64,000 nucleotides of DNA from Marinicella sp. (GCA_028284365.1 JANQRW010000059.1:1-64000), one strand, 5' to 3'. Positions 50,607 to 61,992 are shown, counted from the stretch's first letter. The notes: generated by a model not told the origin, from the sequence alone. Numbers and translations are program-made.

Positions 50607-51572
50607 TTGAACCCGCCCGCTGCGAACATATGGAGCCGTTGGTGGCTGTGGCTCCTGTTGTTGTTTTGTTTATGTGCTTTGGCAATGTTGGTTGGCTCAG
50701 TGTTGACACCACCGGCTTCGCTGTTTGACCCAAGCTCTCCTCACTTTGAAATCATCTGGGAGCTGCGGTTACCGAGGGTCATCAATGCCATTTTAGTTGG
50801 CGGTAGCTTGGCCCTGTCCGGGCTATTGATACAAAACCTGGTTAAAAACCCTTTGGCCGACCCTTACCTTTTAGGAGTCTCAGGTGGAGCAGCCACCGTT
50901 CAGCTATTGGTTATAATAACAGGTCTCTCATTGGCTCAAAACACCTTATTTTTATTTGGCTTCATGGGCAGCTTAGGTGCAACCATGCTGTTACTAAGAC
51001 TGAGTTATCAAGGACGAATTAAGCCTGAAAAGATCACATTAAATGGTGTGGTATTGGCATTTGGTTTCGCCGCCATCATCAGTTTTGTCTTGGCCACGGC
51101 ATCCGGACAACAGATTAAGTCCATGATGTTTTGGTTGATGGGTGATATGAGTTTTGCACAGCCTAACTTTTTAATGCCAATAATAATTACACTTTGCCTG
51201 ATGCTGCTTTTAAAACAACACCGAGCTTTGGATTTATTGGCCAGAGGTGATTTATTTGCGCTTAAATCAGGGGTCAATACCCACCGAATTAACCTGATGA
51301 TTTTCATCATCACAGCTTTATTGACATCCATGGCGGTGGCACAAGCTGGCACCATTGGTTTTGTGGGGTTGATAATTCCGCATTTGGTGCGCATGATGGC
51401 CGGTTATCAGCACCAACAATTAATTCCCATGTGCTTTTTGGTTGGCGCATGCTTTCTGCTGGCTGCTGATACCTTGGCCCGAACCATAATGAGCCCACTG
51501 CAGTTACCTGTTGGTATTTTTACTGCTTTAATTGGTGTGCCAGTCTTTCTTTGGTTAAACAGGAAAGTTTAA
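50607..51572 (+). CDS. FecCD/BtuC-type ABC transporter permease
   Basis: LRLPRVINAILVGGSLALSGLLIQNLVKNPLADPYLLGVSGGA; TTG start. Confidence 0.93.
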   Translation: MNPPAANIWSRWWLWLLLLFCLCALAMLVGSVLTPPASLFDPSSPHFEIIWELRLPRVINAILVGGSLALSGLLIQNLVKNPLADPYLLGVSGGAATVQLLVIITGLSLAQNTLFLFGFMGSLGATMLLLRLSYQGRIKPEKITLNGVVLAFGFAAIISFVLATASGQQIKSMMFWLMGDMSFAQPNFLMPIIITLCLMLLLKQHRALDLLARGDLFALKSGVNTHRINLMIFIITALLTSMAVAQAGTIGFVGLIIPHLVRMMAGYQHQQLIPMCFLVGACFLLAADTLARTIMSPLQLPVGIFTALIGVPVFLWLNRKV

Positions 51573-52285
51573 TGCTGCAATTGACTAATTTAACCATCAG
51601 TCAGGGTGAATCTATACTTTTCAATAACCTTAATGGTGAGTTTAATAAGGGTGAGTTTTGGGGCATTATTGGTCAAAATGGGGTGGGGAAAAGCACCCTG
51701 TTACAAACCATTGCAGGTATTAACCACCCACTGTCTCATGGATCGATCACAGTCCAAGGTACAAATGTGAACCACATGGCCTCACAATTGAGAGCACAAA
51801 CCTTCAGCTATTTGCTACAAGACCAAGAGCCTTGCCTGGCATTTTCGGTTCGTGAAGCAGTTGGCATGGGTCGCTATCCCTGGCAAAGTAAAAAACAGGA
51901 CGATGAAAAAATTACCGAAACTGCCATGCAAACCTGTCGCATCAACCACTTGGCCAACAAATCAATTTTAAAACTGTCTGGTGGAGAACGCCGTAAAGTT
52001 GAAATCGCCACCTGTATCACCCAACAGTCAGATTTTCTGTTACTGGATGAACCATTGAACCATCTGGATTTGGTGTATCGCCAGCATATTCTAGAAGTGT
52101 TTGCTCAGATCAGCCAAAACCACTGTGTGATGATGGTCTGTCACGACATCGAAGCAGTCAAACAACACTGTTCGCATGTTTTGATGCTGCTGGCGAATAA
52201 TTGTTATCTGGCAGGGACTTCAGCTACAATATTAACTCAGGAAAACATAGGCCGATTATTTAATGACCACAGCCAGCACGATTAA
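51572..52285 (+). CDS. ABC transporter ATP-binding protein (BtuD/FecE type)
   Basis: GQNGVGKSTLLQTIAG, LSGGERRKVEIA, LLLDEPLNHLD; ATG overlaps the permease stop. Confidence 0.93.
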   Translation: MLQLTNLTISQGESILFNNLNGEFNKGEFWGIIGQNGVGKSTLLQTIAGINHPLSHGSITVQGTNVNHMASQLRAQTFSYLLQDQEPCLAFSVREAVGMGRYPWQSKKQDDEKITETAMQTCRINHLANKSILKLSGGERRKVEIATCITQQSDFLLLDEPLNHLDLVYRQHILEVFAQISQNHCVMMVCHDIEAVKQHCSHVLMLLANNCYLAGTSATILTQENIGRLFNDHSQHD

Positions 52286-54032
52286 GAACAAATTCATGGC
52301 CACCATTGCCAAACAATGGTTAGAGGCCAAAATCATCACGCAACAGGAATTTGTCAAACTGTTAGAAAAATCCACCATTTCTTCTGCTACCGTACACCCC
52401 TATATTTCGATCATAGACAACAAGCTCACCAACCACAAAACTGGCAAACCAATCACCTTGGAATTTTTGACCCAGTGGGTTGCCAAAATAAACAAGCTTG
52501 ATTACTTAAAAATCGATCCAACCAACATCAACGTCAATCAAGTCACACAAGTTATTTCTCAAGCCTACGCACAACAACATCAAATCCTTCCCGTAAATGT
52601 TGATAGCAACGAAATAGTGATTGCTGTAGCCGATCCCAAAAACACCAGTTGGTTATCAGACATCCAGAAAATTCATCGCCAAACCATCAGGCGTGTGCAC
52701 GCTAATCCCATTGACATCCAACGTTTGTTGTTTGAGTTTTATGGGGTCAACAAGCAGGTTCAAAGTGCTAAACGACTGCATAAAAACAAAAGCTCAGACC
52801 CAATTTTAAACCTAGAACAGTTGGTCAAACTCGGTACCAAAAAAGACATCAATGCTGATGACCAGCATGTGATTGGCTTGGTGGATTGGCTTTTACAATA
52901 CGCTTTTGATCAACGCGCCAGTGACATTCACCTGGAACCTAAGCGTGAAAATTGCCTGATCAGATTTAGGGTTGATGGCAAGTTACTTAAGGTTTATGAC
53001 TTACCTCCTGCTGTTATGGCCGCTGTTACCAGCCGCATCAAAATCCTTTCACGCATTGATGTGGCGGAAAAGCGCCGCCCACAAGATGGCCGGATTAAAA
53101 CACTGTCAAAAGGTAATCGTGAAATTGAGCTTCGGGTTTCGACCATGCCTACCACCTTTGGTGAAAAATGTGTGATGCGAATCTTTGATCCCGATGCGGT
53201 TGTGGTAAATTATGAAGATCTTGGCTTCAGTGAGGGTGAAGCTGAAAACTGGCGAAAATTAATCAACCGCCCCAATGGTATTGTCTTGGTCACTGGTCCC
53301 ACTGGTTCCGGTAAAACAACCACCTTGTATTCGACTTTGAAGCGCCTGGCCACGCCTGATGTTAACGTCTCAACAGTTGAAGATCCCATTGAAATGGTTG
53401 ATCCGGTCTTGAACCAAATGCAGGTTAATCCTAAGATTGGTCTACAATTTGCTGATGGTGTTCGAACTTTAATGCGCCAAGATCCAGACATCATCATGAT
53501 TGGTGAGATTCGTGATTTAGAAACAGCACAAATGGCTGTACAAGCTTCGCTGACAGGTCATCTGGTACTCTCAACATTACACACCAACGATGCCCCATCC
53601 AGCATCAACCGTTTGTTGGATTTAGGTGTGGCTGATTATCTGCTGCGAAGCACCTTGGCTGGTGTGTTGGCACAAAGACTGATTCGCTTGTTGTGTCCGC
53701 ATTGTAAAAAACCAACCAAAGTCGATGCTGAGCGTTGGGTCTCAATGGTGCATCCATTTGATATTTCGCCACCCAAAGAATTATTCGAAGCTGTGGGTTG
53801 TGATGAATGCCGCAATACCGGCTACCATGGTCGTTCTGGCGTGTTTGAAATGATGCCTATTCACAATGACATCCGAAAACTCATTCGCGATGACGTGCCT
53901 TCAGAAAAATTAGCGGCGGCGGCTTATCAACAAGGCATGATGCCTTTACGCATTTCAATCTCACACTTGCTAAAAGCCGGCAAAACTTCTTTAGAAGAAG
54001 CCATCAGGTTGGCGCCACCTGACTCCCAATAG
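52263..54032 (+). CDS. GspE/PilB-type secretion ATPase
   Basis: GPTGSGKTTTLYSTL, RQDPDIIMIGEIRDLETAQMAVQASLTGHLVLSTLHTNDA, LCPHC..CDEC zinc motif. Confidence 0.94.
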   Translation: MTTASTIKNKFMATIAKQWLEAKIITQQEFVKLLEKSTISSATVHPYISIIDNKLTNHKTGKPITLEFLTQWVAKINKLDYLKIDPTNINVNQVTQVISQAYAQQHQILPVNVDSNEIVIAVADPKNTSWLSDIQKIHRQTIRRVHANPIDIQRLLFEFYGVNKQVQSAKRLHKNKSSDPILNLEQLVKLGTKKDINADDQHVIGLVDWLLQYAFDQRASDIHLEPKRENCLIRFRVDGKLLKVYDLPPAVMAAVTSRIKILSRIDVAEKRRPQDGRIKTLSKGNREIELRVSTMPTTFGEKCVMRIFDPDAVVVNYEDLGFSEGEAENWRKLINRPNGIVLVTGPTGSGKTTTLYSTLKRLATPDVNVSTVEDPIEMVDPVLNQMQVNPKIGLQFADGVRTLMRQDPDIIMIGEIRDLETAQMAVQASLTGHLVLSTLHTNDAPSSINRLLDLGVADYLLRSTLAGVLAQRLIRLLCPHCKKPTKVDAERWVSMVHPFDISPPKELFEAVGCDECRNTGYHGRSGVFEMMPIHNDIRKLIRDDVPSEKLAAAAYQQGMMPLRISISHLLKAGKTSLEEAIRLAPPDSQ

Positions 54033-54035
54033 CTC

Positions 54036-54770
54036 ATGTTTCTGATCATTCAAACTGGTGATCCAGTTGCATCAGCCAAACAAAAATATGGCACTTTTGA
54101 CCAATGGTTTATCCAGGGTATGGGCATCTCACCACAGATTGCCCAAGTGGTGAATGTGCACCGCCAACAAGCTTTACCTGATGCAAAAATAGCAGCCGAG
54201 GACTTAACCGGCATCATCATAACTGGTTCACCTGCCATGGTAACAGATAAAGATGATTGGTTGTTGCAAACACAAAAGTGGCTCGAGGTGGTGTTACCAC
54301 AAAACATACCAACCCTAGGGGTTTGTTTCGGTCACCAACTTTTAGCAAACCTACTGGGTGGTGAAGTTGACTACAACCCCAAAGGCCGCAATCTGGGTTC
54401 TAGCAAGTTCATTTTAAATCAAGCTGCCAAAGAAGATGCTTTATTCAGCCACTTGAGTGAACACAGCAGCATAACAACTTTTGTCTCACATCTGCAACAC
54501 GTCAAACAATTACCAGCTTCAACCACTCGCCTGGGTTTTTGTGAAATGGATGAAAATCATGCTTTCAGATACCAACAACACATCTGGGGTTTGCAGTTTC
54601 ACCCTGAATGGAATGCAGCCATCACCCGAACATACATAGAAACACGCAACGATGATTTGTTAAATGAAGGACTGAACCCTGTCAAAATCATTCAAAAACT
54701 GAAGGCATCCCCACAGGCATATGATCTGTTACAACGATTCAAAACTTTGACAACTTCTTACCAAACTTAA
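54036..54770 (+). CDS. Class I glutamine amidotransferase-like protein
   Basis: [20 protein letters not shown] and WGLQFHPEW. Confidence 0.9.
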   Translation: MFLIIQTGDPVASAKQKYGTFDQWFIQGMGISPQIAQVVNVHRQQALPDAKIAAEDLTGIIITGSPAMVTDKDDWLLQTQKWLEVVLPQNIPTLGVCFGHQLLANLLGGEVDYNPKGRNLGSSKFILNQAAKEDALFSHLSEHSSITTFVSHLQHVKQLPASTTRLGFCEMDENHAFRYQQHIWGLQFHPEWNAAITRTYIETRNDDLLNEGLNPVKIIQKLKASPQAYDLLQRFKTLTTSYQT

Positions 54771-55483
54771 ATTTCAGCGTTGTGAAAAACATTTTGTACG
54801 TCATCCAGCTCATCCAGCATATCAATGAATTTCTCAAAATTCGGCAAGTCATCAGCTGCAATGGGTGTGGTGGTTTGTGGCACAAACTGAATTTCATCAA
54901 CTTCAAAGTCAATATCAGGGTAAGCATCTTGTAACGCTTGTTTGGCTTTGAAATATTCCGTGTGCGGCGCAAAAACGGTTAGTTTACCTCCTTCTGACTC
55001 AATATCGGTGACATCCACATCCGCATCCATCAATACTTCCAGAGCTGCATCTTCATCCTCACCAACAAACACCAAAATGGCGGCATGATCAAACATATGC
55101 ATCACCGTACCTTGGGTGCCAATTTTGCTGTCTGTCTTGGTGAAACACAAACGCACATCACCAAAAGTGCGGTTAGGGTTATCAGTTAAACAATCCACAA
55201 TCACCATACAACCACCAGGACCGTAGCCTTCATATCTGGCAACAGCAAAATCCTCACCACCAGCACCTTGTGATTTATCAATGGCATTTTTAATCACATG
55301 TGCCGGAACTTGAGCTTTCTTAGCGCGATCCAATAAACTTCGCAAAGCCAAATTGGCATCGGGATCAGGCCCTCCAGCTTTTGCACACACATAGATTTCA
55401 CGACTGAACTTGCTGTAAACCTTGGCGTTTTGATCTGAAGTCTTCGCCATTGATTCTTTGCGATTTTGGAATGCTCTGCCCAT
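54767..55483 (-). CDS. YebC/PmpR-family DNA-binding protein
   Basis: [68 protein letters not shown]. Confidence 0.95.
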   Translation of the reverse strand: MGRAFQNRKESMAKTSDQNAKVYSKFSREIYVCAKAGGPDPDANLALRSLLDRAKKAQVPAHVIKNAIDKSQGAGGEDFAVARYEGYGPGGCMVIVDCLTDNPNRTFGDVRLCFTKTDSKIGTQGTVMHMFDHAAILVFVGEDEDAALEVLMDADVDVTDIESEGGKLTVFAPHTEYFKAKQALQDAYPDIDFEVDEIQFVPQTTTPIAADDLPNFEKFIDMLDELDDVQNVFHNAEI

Positions 55484-55641
55484 ACTAATACTCGTGATTT
55501 AATAAAACTGGCTATTTTAACGCGAACTGATGTGTTTGCAAAATATGAGCTCAAGAAATGACACTTACTTGATTGACGTTCACAGTTCACTGACTTCAAA
55601 TAAATTTAAGATCTATTACAGAATATTAAGTGACGAACTCC

Positions 55642-56028
55642 TCAAATATGGATACTTTTGGCCATCACTTCGATTTCCAGTTTCATCTTAGTATCCAGTA
55701 AGTCTGCAATGATCAGTGTCGCCGCCGGCATGATCTGACCCAAGTATTTTTGCATAACTGGCCAACAGGGTTCAAAATCTTCACGCTTAGGAAAAATGTA
55801 CCTGACCCGCAACACATCATCTATAGATGCGCCCAGTTCATTCAGTGCTGCTACAATGTTTTTAAAACATTGCTCGGCCTGAACATGTACATCGTCGGAA
55901 ATTTGCATGGTTTTGTAATCATACCCGGTTGTGCCGGAAACAAAAATATAGTGCCCATCATCCACTGCTCTTGAGTAAGCAATGCGTTGTTCAAACTCTG
56001 AACCACTGGAAATTTTTTTAATACCCAT
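55642..56028 (-). CDS. RidA/YjgF-family protein
   Basis: DGHYIFVSGTTGYD...AEQCFKNIVAALNELGASIDDVLRVRYI. Confidence 0.92.
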   Translation of the reverse strand: MGIKKISSGSEFEQRIAYSRAVDDGHYIFVSGTTGYDYKTMQISDDVHVQAEQCFKNIVAALNELGASIDDVLRVRYIFPKREDFEPCWPVMQKYLGQIMPAATLIIADLLDTKMKLEIEVMAKSIHI

Positions 56029-56045
56029 AAAATCAACCTTACCAC

Positions 56046-56080
56046 TAAAAAAAACGGCAAGTTGATTAAAACTTACCGTT
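56046..56080 (-). terminator. Terminator-like hairpin with minus-strand T-run, between ypfJ-like gene region and ridA
   Basis: AACGGCAAGTT-gattaa-AACTTACCGTT (one mismatch); A8 on plus strand gives T-run on minus. Confidence 0.6.
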
Positions 56081-56110
56081 CAATTACTCTTACTTGGAAT
56101 ACCTGATTAA

Positions 56111-56977
56111 TCAAGCACCCTCTGAAAATACATTACAGGAATCATAATTACCTGTTTGTAAACCACGTTTAAGCCATTTAACCCGTTGTTCTGAAGAGCC
56201 ATGAGTAAAGGCCTCTACATTAACTCGACGACCAGCACGGGACTGGATGGTGTCATCACCAATCGAGGCAGCGGCACGCAAACCTTCTTCGACATCCCCT
56301 GGTTCCAACATATTTTTCTGTTGGTTGGCATGATGTGCCCAGACCCCAGCTAAACAATCAGCCTGCAACTCCATCATCACAGACAATTGGTTCACTTCGA
56401 CTTTTGAACGTGCTTGTTGTTGCCACTGTCGGACTTGTCGCTCCGTTCCAGTAATATTTTGAATGTGATGCCCCACTTCATGTCCAATGACATAAGCGCG
56501 GGCAAAATCGCCTGGCGCTCCCATGCGCTCTAACTGTCTGAAAAAACCCAGTGATAAATAAACCTTACTGTCGCCTGGACAATAAAAAGGCCCCACTGCT
56601 TCTGAGTTGATCCCACAACGCGATTGTACCTGACCATCAAAAAGTACCATTGATGGAGGTTGATATTTTTGCCCTGACCGACTGAATATTTGATTCCAAA
56701 TGTCTTCAGTTGAAGCAAAGATGACGGATGAAAACTCAGCTTGCTCTTGTTCTGCTGCTGATTGTTGTTTTGGGATTTGGACCTGTTGCTGGCTGCCGCC
56801 TCCGCCTTGCTGCATCATACCACCCAACAAAGAAAGTGGGTTTTGACCTGTAACCACAGCATAAATCAATGCCAAAACAATCATACCGCCAGATAATTTA
56901 GCACCACCTCTAACCACACCACCACGTCCACGACGGTCTTCAACTCGGGTGCTTCTTCTGTTGCCTTTCCAACGCAT
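56111..56977 (-). CDS. Neutral zinc metallopeptidase (YpfJ/KPN_02809-like)
   Basis: MRWKGNRRSTRVEDRRGRG; VIGHEVGHHIQNITG; ELQADCLAGVWAHH. Confidence 0.94.
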   Translation of the reverse strand: MRWKGNRRSTRVEDRRGRGGVVRGGAKLSGGMIVLALIYAVVTGQNPLSLLGGMMQQGGGGSQQQVQIPKQQSAAEQEQAEFSSVIFASTEDIWNQIFSRSGQKYQPPSMVLFDGQVQSRCGINSEAVGPFYCPGDSKVYLSLGFFRQLERMGAPGDFARAYVIGHEVGHHIQNITGTERQVRQWQQQARSKVEVNQLSVMMELQADCLAGVWAHHANQQKNMLEPGDVEEGLRAAASIGDDTIQSRAGRRVNVEAFTHGSSEQRVKWLKRGLQTGNYDSCNVFSEGA

Positions 56978-57030
56978 ATTAAAATCCTGAAACTCTAAAA
57001 TGAAACAGTATAACTGATTCTTGAGTAGAT

Positions 57031-58200
57031 TTATTTCACTTCATGGTTAAATTTTGTGAACGCAAAATACAATGCAACAACAGCCAAAGTATACAACGCC
57101 AACTGATGATTGATCACATCTTGTATGCCACCACCAAAATACATAAGTTTGTGTAAGGCATCCATCACCCAACCTGTTGGTAAAAATACAGCCAGTTTCT
57201 GCATCCACTCAGGCGCAACTTCAATCGGCCACCAACAACCACCCAAAGCTGCTAAAAACATCGAGACAATCACCGGGATACCATTAACTTGTCCTTCATT
57301 TTTAGCCAATGAACCCATCAAAACAGCAAAACCAGCACACGTGGCCGCCCAACTGAATAATAAGACAAATATCATGAGCCAATGCTCACCCCAATGAATC
57401 TTAAACAACAATGCACCCATAATCATGCCGTATATCAACTGACAAGTTGCCAACATCCACTTACCAACCCACTTACCAAAAATCAATTGTGATCGACTGA
57501 TCGGAGCTGCTGACAATCGTTTTAAGACCCCTGTTTTACGTTCTAAAAACAAGGCCAAAGCACCACTAGTCAAAGCAATCATCATGATGAACATAACCAA
57601 AATTCCAGGCACTGCTTGTTTAAAACCTGAAGGTATTTCTCGCTGCTCCCCGGCTTCAGACACATCAAGTGAAATGAGACGGGGGATCTCATTGGTCACT
57701 TGAAATTCAAAGTTTTGCCAATTTTCTGGTTGGATTTTTTTCAAAACCAATAAATCACCCAATGTTTGATAAATCGCTTTGTTGATTTTGAACTGGTGGT
57801 AATCACCACCCATGCCATCTGAATCAATGACGTACTGCATTTCTATTTCAGCACCAGCAGCCATTTGTACTTGCAAATTCTGGGGAACCCATAGCTGTCG
57901 GTCATAGTTATCAAATGACCATTTCTCTTTGTACAATGGCTGCGCCGGACTGAAAATACGCAAAGCATAATCTTCAGCTTCGAGTCGGTGCCGGATTTGT
58001 TTAAAAACCGGATCTTCCTGATCGCCCTCATACCAAACGGCCAATGTGCTAACCGTTCCGGAACCACCCCCAAAACCCTGAGTCGTGGTGCCAATAAAGG
58101 CAAAAAACACCAAAGGCATAACAAACAACCACACCAAAACCGTTTTGTCTTTCAAAGTGTAGAGGAAATCTTTATAAGCTATGAGCCAAACTTTTTTCAT
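57031..58200 (-). CDS. ABC-2 type transporter permease
   Basis: AYKDFLYTLKDKTVLVWLFVMPLVFFAFIGT...ERKTGVLKRLSAAPISRSQLIFGKWVG. Confidence 0.9.
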   Translation of the reverse strand: MKKVWLIAYKDFLYTLKDKTVLVWLFVMPLVFFAFIGTTTQGFGGGSGTVSTLAVWYEGDQEDPVFKQIRHRLEAEDYALRIFSPAQPLYKEKWSFDNYDRQLWVPQNLQVQMAAGAEIEMQYVIDSDGMGGDYHQFKINKAIYQTLGDLLVLKKIQPENWQNFEFQVTNEIPRLISLDVSEAGEQREIPSGFKQAVPGILVMFIMMIALTSGALALFLERKTGVLKRLSAAPISRSQLIFGKWVGKWMLATCQLIYGMIMGALLFKIHWGEHWLMIFVLLFSWAATCAGFAVLMGSLAKNEGQVNGIPVIVSMFLAALGGCWWPIEVAPEWMQKLAVFLPTGWVMDALHKLMYFGGGIQDVINHQLALYTLAVVALYFAFTKFNHEVK

Positions 58201-58210
58201 TGGTAACTCC

Positions 58211-59467
58211 TCAAACCTTGTGGATCAATTTTTTAATTAACTGCCGATCGAACAACCATAACACCAGCAACATAGCCAGACCAAGCACCAGCGGCACTGT
58301 CATGGCAACAACCATCCCCTCTCCTCGAATCAACCAATCCTTTAAACCAGTCAACAAAAAACCATTGGGCAAGAAATTACCAATAGCTGCCAACCAATCA
58401 GGCATGCTTTCCATTGGGAAAAAACTCCCCCCCAACATCAACAGAGGAAATGTGGTGGCATTAACAATGATATTCGCCACTTTCATACTTGGCATCATTA
58501 ACGCCAAAGTCACAAACAACAAATAAATAACCAAACCAGAAAAAACCAACCAGAGGATCACCACCGGCATTTTTGCCCAGGGCAAAGCAAAATACCAAGC
58601 ACCAAGCACGCCGAGCACTGATACAATCAAAGTAAAGATTGCCACCGCCCCAAACACCTGGCCATTGAAGTAATCATTTAACCCGGATGGCGCTGCTGAT
58701 AACCTTGGGATGACACCATTTTTGGCATCATCCCAGATTGCGATAGCTAATGAGTTCCCAGCAAATATCAAGGCCATAAATATGGCCCCAGGAAACATCA
58801 ACAAACCAAATGTCAGCGGTATACCATCACCATCCTCAACCACTTCTTCGACGGCTTTTTCAACCACTTTAAGTTGAGGCGGGAATATGGTTTCTTCCAA
58901 GTTTTCAATTTGTTGCTTGATGCCCAGAGTTAAAGCCACCAAATCAGCATCATTAAACTTTTGTTGTTCCAGCATCGGTTTAAGCACATTAAATTCTTTT
59001 TCAAACACAATTTGAATGTAGGTTGCTGCATCAACCAACAGTTGCATCGAGGTTTCCACCAATTGTGGCAAAATACGCTGAGCTGGGTTTTTCACCAGCT
59101 TTAAGTCGGTGGGTTCATTACTCAAAAATGCTTCACCAAAACCGTTATCAATGGTTATCCAGGCACTTGCCTCACCTGCATCCATTAAGCGTTTTCCCTC
59201 ATCAAGTGAGACTTGTTTGGTGGTGAAAATTTCAGCCAACGGTCCTTGTGCAAAACCGCCAGTGATAAACTGTGATACCATCGAATCATCCAAGTCCGTA
59301 ACCAAGAGCCTGCCAGTTAATTTGCCACTGCCAGTCCCCGCCAATAAACTCATCAGAAACACAATAATCATTGGGATGGCCAACCAAGAAATCAAACCCC
59401 AGCGTTCCCTTATAACGCGTTTGATTCTTAAGCTAGCGACAGTGAAAGACATTTTACTTCGTGCCAT
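58211..59467 (-). CDS. ABC-2 type transporter permease
   Basis: RVIRERWGLISWLAIPMIIVFLMSLLAGTG...DAKNGVIPRLSAAPSGLNDYFNGQV. Confidence 0.9.
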   Translation of the reverse strand: MARSKMSFTVASLRIKRVIRERWGLISWLAIPMIIVFLMSLLAGTGSGKLTGRLLVTDLDDSMVSQFITGGFAQGPLAEIFTTKQVSLDEGKRLMDAGEASAWITIDNGFGEAFLSNEPTDLKLVKNPAQRILPQLVETSMQLLVDAATYIQIVFEKEFNVLKPMLEQQKFNDADLVALTLGIKQQIENLEETIFPPQLKVVEKAVEEVVEDGDGIPLTFGLLMFPGAIFMALIFAGNSLAIAIWDDAKNGVIPRLSAAPSGLNDYFNGQVFGAVAIFTLIVSVLGVLGAWYFALPWAKMPVVILWLVFSGLVIYLLFVTLALMMPSMKVANIIVNATTFPLLMLGGSFFPMESMPDWLAAIGNFLPNGFLLTGLKDWLIRGEGMVVAMTVPLVLGLAMLLVLWLFDRQLIKKLIHKV

Positions 59468-59469
59468 GG

Positions 59470-60381
59470 TCAGTCTCTTAACTCACGGCCTGTTAACTTA
59501 ATGAACAGACTTTCTAAGTTTGCTTGCTGGACAGCCGTTTGTTTAACTTGATCGGCCTCAAACCGTGCCAAAATATCTGATAGCTGAGCTGCTGCATTTT
59601 CAGCCATAAAGCGAATGCTGTTATCCTGCCACTCAATCAGTTCAAATTCTGCAATAACAGCTTCATCTGTTAGAGAAAAATCACCCTGTAAGGTTATCAA
59701 GTCTTTCTCACCCAACTGGCTGCGTAATTCATCAACTGTGCCTTGGGCAATTATTTTTCCATGATCAACGATGGCTAAACGATCACACAAGCGCTCCGCT
59801 TCTTCCATGTAGTGTGTGGTGTACAACACCGCTGTACCTTGTGTTTTCAATGCTTCAACGGCGTTCAGTAAATGTTCCCTTGATTGCGGGTCAACACCCA
59901 CTGTAGGCTCATCTAATAACAACGCCTGGGGTTTGTGCAATATGGCACAAGCAAAATTAAGGCGCCTTTTCATGCCACCTGAATAAGTACTGACTAAATC
60001 CTTGGCTCTGGATTCCAAACCGACTTGTTGTAAAACTTCAGTGATGCGCTGTTGTAATTCAGCCCCCGAAAGTCCGTAGGCTTGTCCCCAGAAATTTAAG
60101 TTTTCTAGGGCATTTAAATCTTCGTAAATGGCCAAATCCTGTGGCACCAAGCCCAAGGAAGTTTTGGCCTGAATTGGCTCACCCATAACCGAATGATTGT
60201 TGATGAAAACTTCACCAACCGTTGGCTTTAGCAAACCTGAAATGCAGTTGATGGTGGTGGATTTTCCAGCACCGTTGGGGCCTAATAAGCCAAATATTTC
60301 TCCCGCTTGTACTTCAAAACTGATGTCCTCAGCCGCAGTGAAATCGCCATAATTCTTAGATAATGACTGTATTTTTATCAT
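59470..60381 (-). CDS. ABC transporter ATP-binding protein
   Basis: [46 protein letters not shown]. Confidence 0.95.
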   Translation of the reverse strand: MIKIQSLSKNYGDFTAAEDISFEVQAGEIFGLLGPNGAGKSTTINCISGLLKPTVGEVFINNHSVMGEPIQAKTSLGLVPQDLAIYEDLNALENLNFWGQAYGLSGAELQQRITEVLQQVGLESRAKDLVSTYSGGMKRRLNFACAILHKPQALLLDEPTVGVDPQSREHLLNAVEALKTQGTAVLYTTHYMEEAERLCDRLAIVDHGKIIAQGTVDELRSQLGEKDLITLQGDFSLTDEAVIAEFELIEWQDNSIRFMAENAAAQLSDILARFEADQVKQTAVQQANLESLFIKLTGRELRD

Positions 60382-60519
60382 TTTTTTGCCATGTTTTTGT
60401 GTTTAAAGAGCTTCCAGCCTATTCCAAAGATCAGGCCATGATCTCGCTCATATGTTTTTAACTATTATAAAAGCAAAATGTTACAATATGAACCAACTTA
60501 ATTTGAGTCTTACATTCCC

Positions 60520-60810
60520 TTGAAGTGGTTGAATATCATATTGGCGATACTGATTCTTTGGGCCTTGTTCCAACAGCAGTTTGGCGATGGCGGTAGAAAA
60601 GAATTGCGAGAAAAACAAATCTTACTTGAAAACCAACAAGCAGAAATAGAAAAACTCAAACAACGCAATGAACAATTAGCTGCCGAAGTAGCCAGCTTAA
60701 AAACAGGGCTGGATGCCATCGAAGAACGGGCGCGCGCTGAATTAGGGATGATCAAGGACGGTGAAACCTTCATCCAAGTCATCAACAAATCTGATCAAGA
60801 TGGTAACTGA
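60520..60810 (+). CDS. ftsB: Septum formation initiator FtsB
   Basis: TTG start; MKWLNIILAILILWALFQQQFGDGG + coiled coil + ARAELGMIKDGETFIQV; immediately upstream of ispD. Confidence 0.9.
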   Translation: MKWLNIILAILILWALFQQQFGDGGRKELREKQILLENQQAEIEKLKQRNEQLAAEVASLKTGLDAIEERARAELGMIKDGETFIQVINKSDQDGN

Positions 60811-61519
60811 TTCAAACAACCAGGTTCATGTCATCATAGTCGCCGCCGGCATTGGCAGTCGTTTTCAAAGCAGCTGTGATAGCCAACAAAATATCCCCAA
60901 ACAATATGCCTTGATTGATGACAAACCGGTCTTGTGGCACACCATCAATGCCTTCAACCAGATTGATGTTTTCGATATCACTGTAGTCTTACACCCCAAT
61001 GATGTTTTTTGGCCCAAGTTTGATTTTACCGGCTTTAAACACGCCATTCATACCAGTGTTGGTGGCATTGACAGACATGACTCAGTCCGTAACGGCCTGT
61101 TGTCACTGTCTCCTGAGAACAACAACTGGATTTTGGTACATGATGCAGCACGACCTTGTGTCAGCCCAAAAGAGATCAATGACCTGGTCCAGACTTGTGT
61201 GCTCAAACAGCAAGGTGGTTTATTAGCCAAGCCACTCAGTGACACCGTAAAAATGTCAAACAATAAACAAACTGTCGCTAAAACCATTAATCGAAATACT
61301 TTATTCGCTGCCTTAACGCCACAAATGTTTCGCCGCAAAGACTTACTGCAAGCACTCACCCTGTTCGAAGCCGACAGCATCACCGATGAATCATCTGCCT
61401 TGGAAGCACAAGGCCAACAACCGTTGATGGTCATGGGCAAATCAAGTAACATTAAAATCACCGAATTTGAAGACTTGGCCTTGGCCCAATTTATCCTTAA
61501 ACAACAGGGGAGAATTTGA
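60800..61519 (+). CDS. ispD: 2-C-methyl-D-erythritol 4-phosphate cytidylyltransferase
   Basis: VIIVAAGIGSRF...PKQYALIDDKPVLWHT; VHDAARPCV; TPQMFR. Confidence 0.96.
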   Translation: MVTDSNNQVHVIIVAAGIGSRFQSSCDSQQNIPKQYALIDDKPVLWHTINAFNQIDVFDITVVLHPNDVFWPKFDFTGFKHAIHTSVGGIDRHDSVRNGLLSLSPENNNWILVHDAARPCVSPKEINDLVQTCVLKQQGGLLAKPLSDTVKMSNNKQTVAKTINRNTLFAALTPQMFRRKDLLQALTLFEADSITDESSALEAQGQQPLMVMGKSSNIKITEFEDLALAQFILKQQGRI

Positions 61520-61992
61520 TGCGAATTGGCAGTGGTTTTGATGTACATGCTTTTGGCCCTGGAAATTTTGTCACATTGGGCAATGTTAAGATTCCTCATA
61601 AACATGGTTTTGTGGCACATTCAGACGGTGATGTTTTGATCCATGCCATTTGCGATGCCTTGCTCGGTGCCTGTGCGTTGGGAGACATCGGTCAGCATTT
61701 CCCCCCCTCAGAACCACAGTGGAAAGATTGTGACAGCGTTTTTTTCCTCAAGCGCTGCCAGCAGCTGATCCAACAACAAGGCTATGAAATTGGCAACATC
61801 GATTGCACCATCATAGCAGAAACCCCTAAGATCAAACCACACGCCAGCGCCATCCAGGCACGCCTTGCTGAAATTCTGGACACCACAAACAATCAAATCA
61901 GCATCAAAGCCACCACCACAGAAAAACTCGGCTTTACCGGTCGTGGTGAGGGCGTTGCTGCAGAGGTTGTTTGTTTATTACTCAAAAAGTGA
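61519..61992 (+). CDS. ispF: 2-C-methyl-D-erythritol 2,4-cyclodiphosphate synthase
   Basis: MRIGSGFDVHAFGPG, AHSDGDVLIHAICDALLGACALGDIGQHFP; KATTTEKLGFTGRGEGVAAEVVCLL. Confidence 0.97.
   Translation: MRIGSGFDVHAFGPGNFVTLGNVKIPHKHGFVAHSDGDVLIHAICDALLGACALGDIGQHFPPSEPQWKDCDSVFFLKRCQQLIQQQGYEIGNIDCTIIAETPKIKPHASAIQARLAEILDTTNNQISIKATTTEKLGFTGRGEGVAAEVVCLLLKK

Noticed and set aside
61048-61620. 190-aa ORF antisense to ispD
   Set aside because: Shadow of the clearly recognised ispD gene
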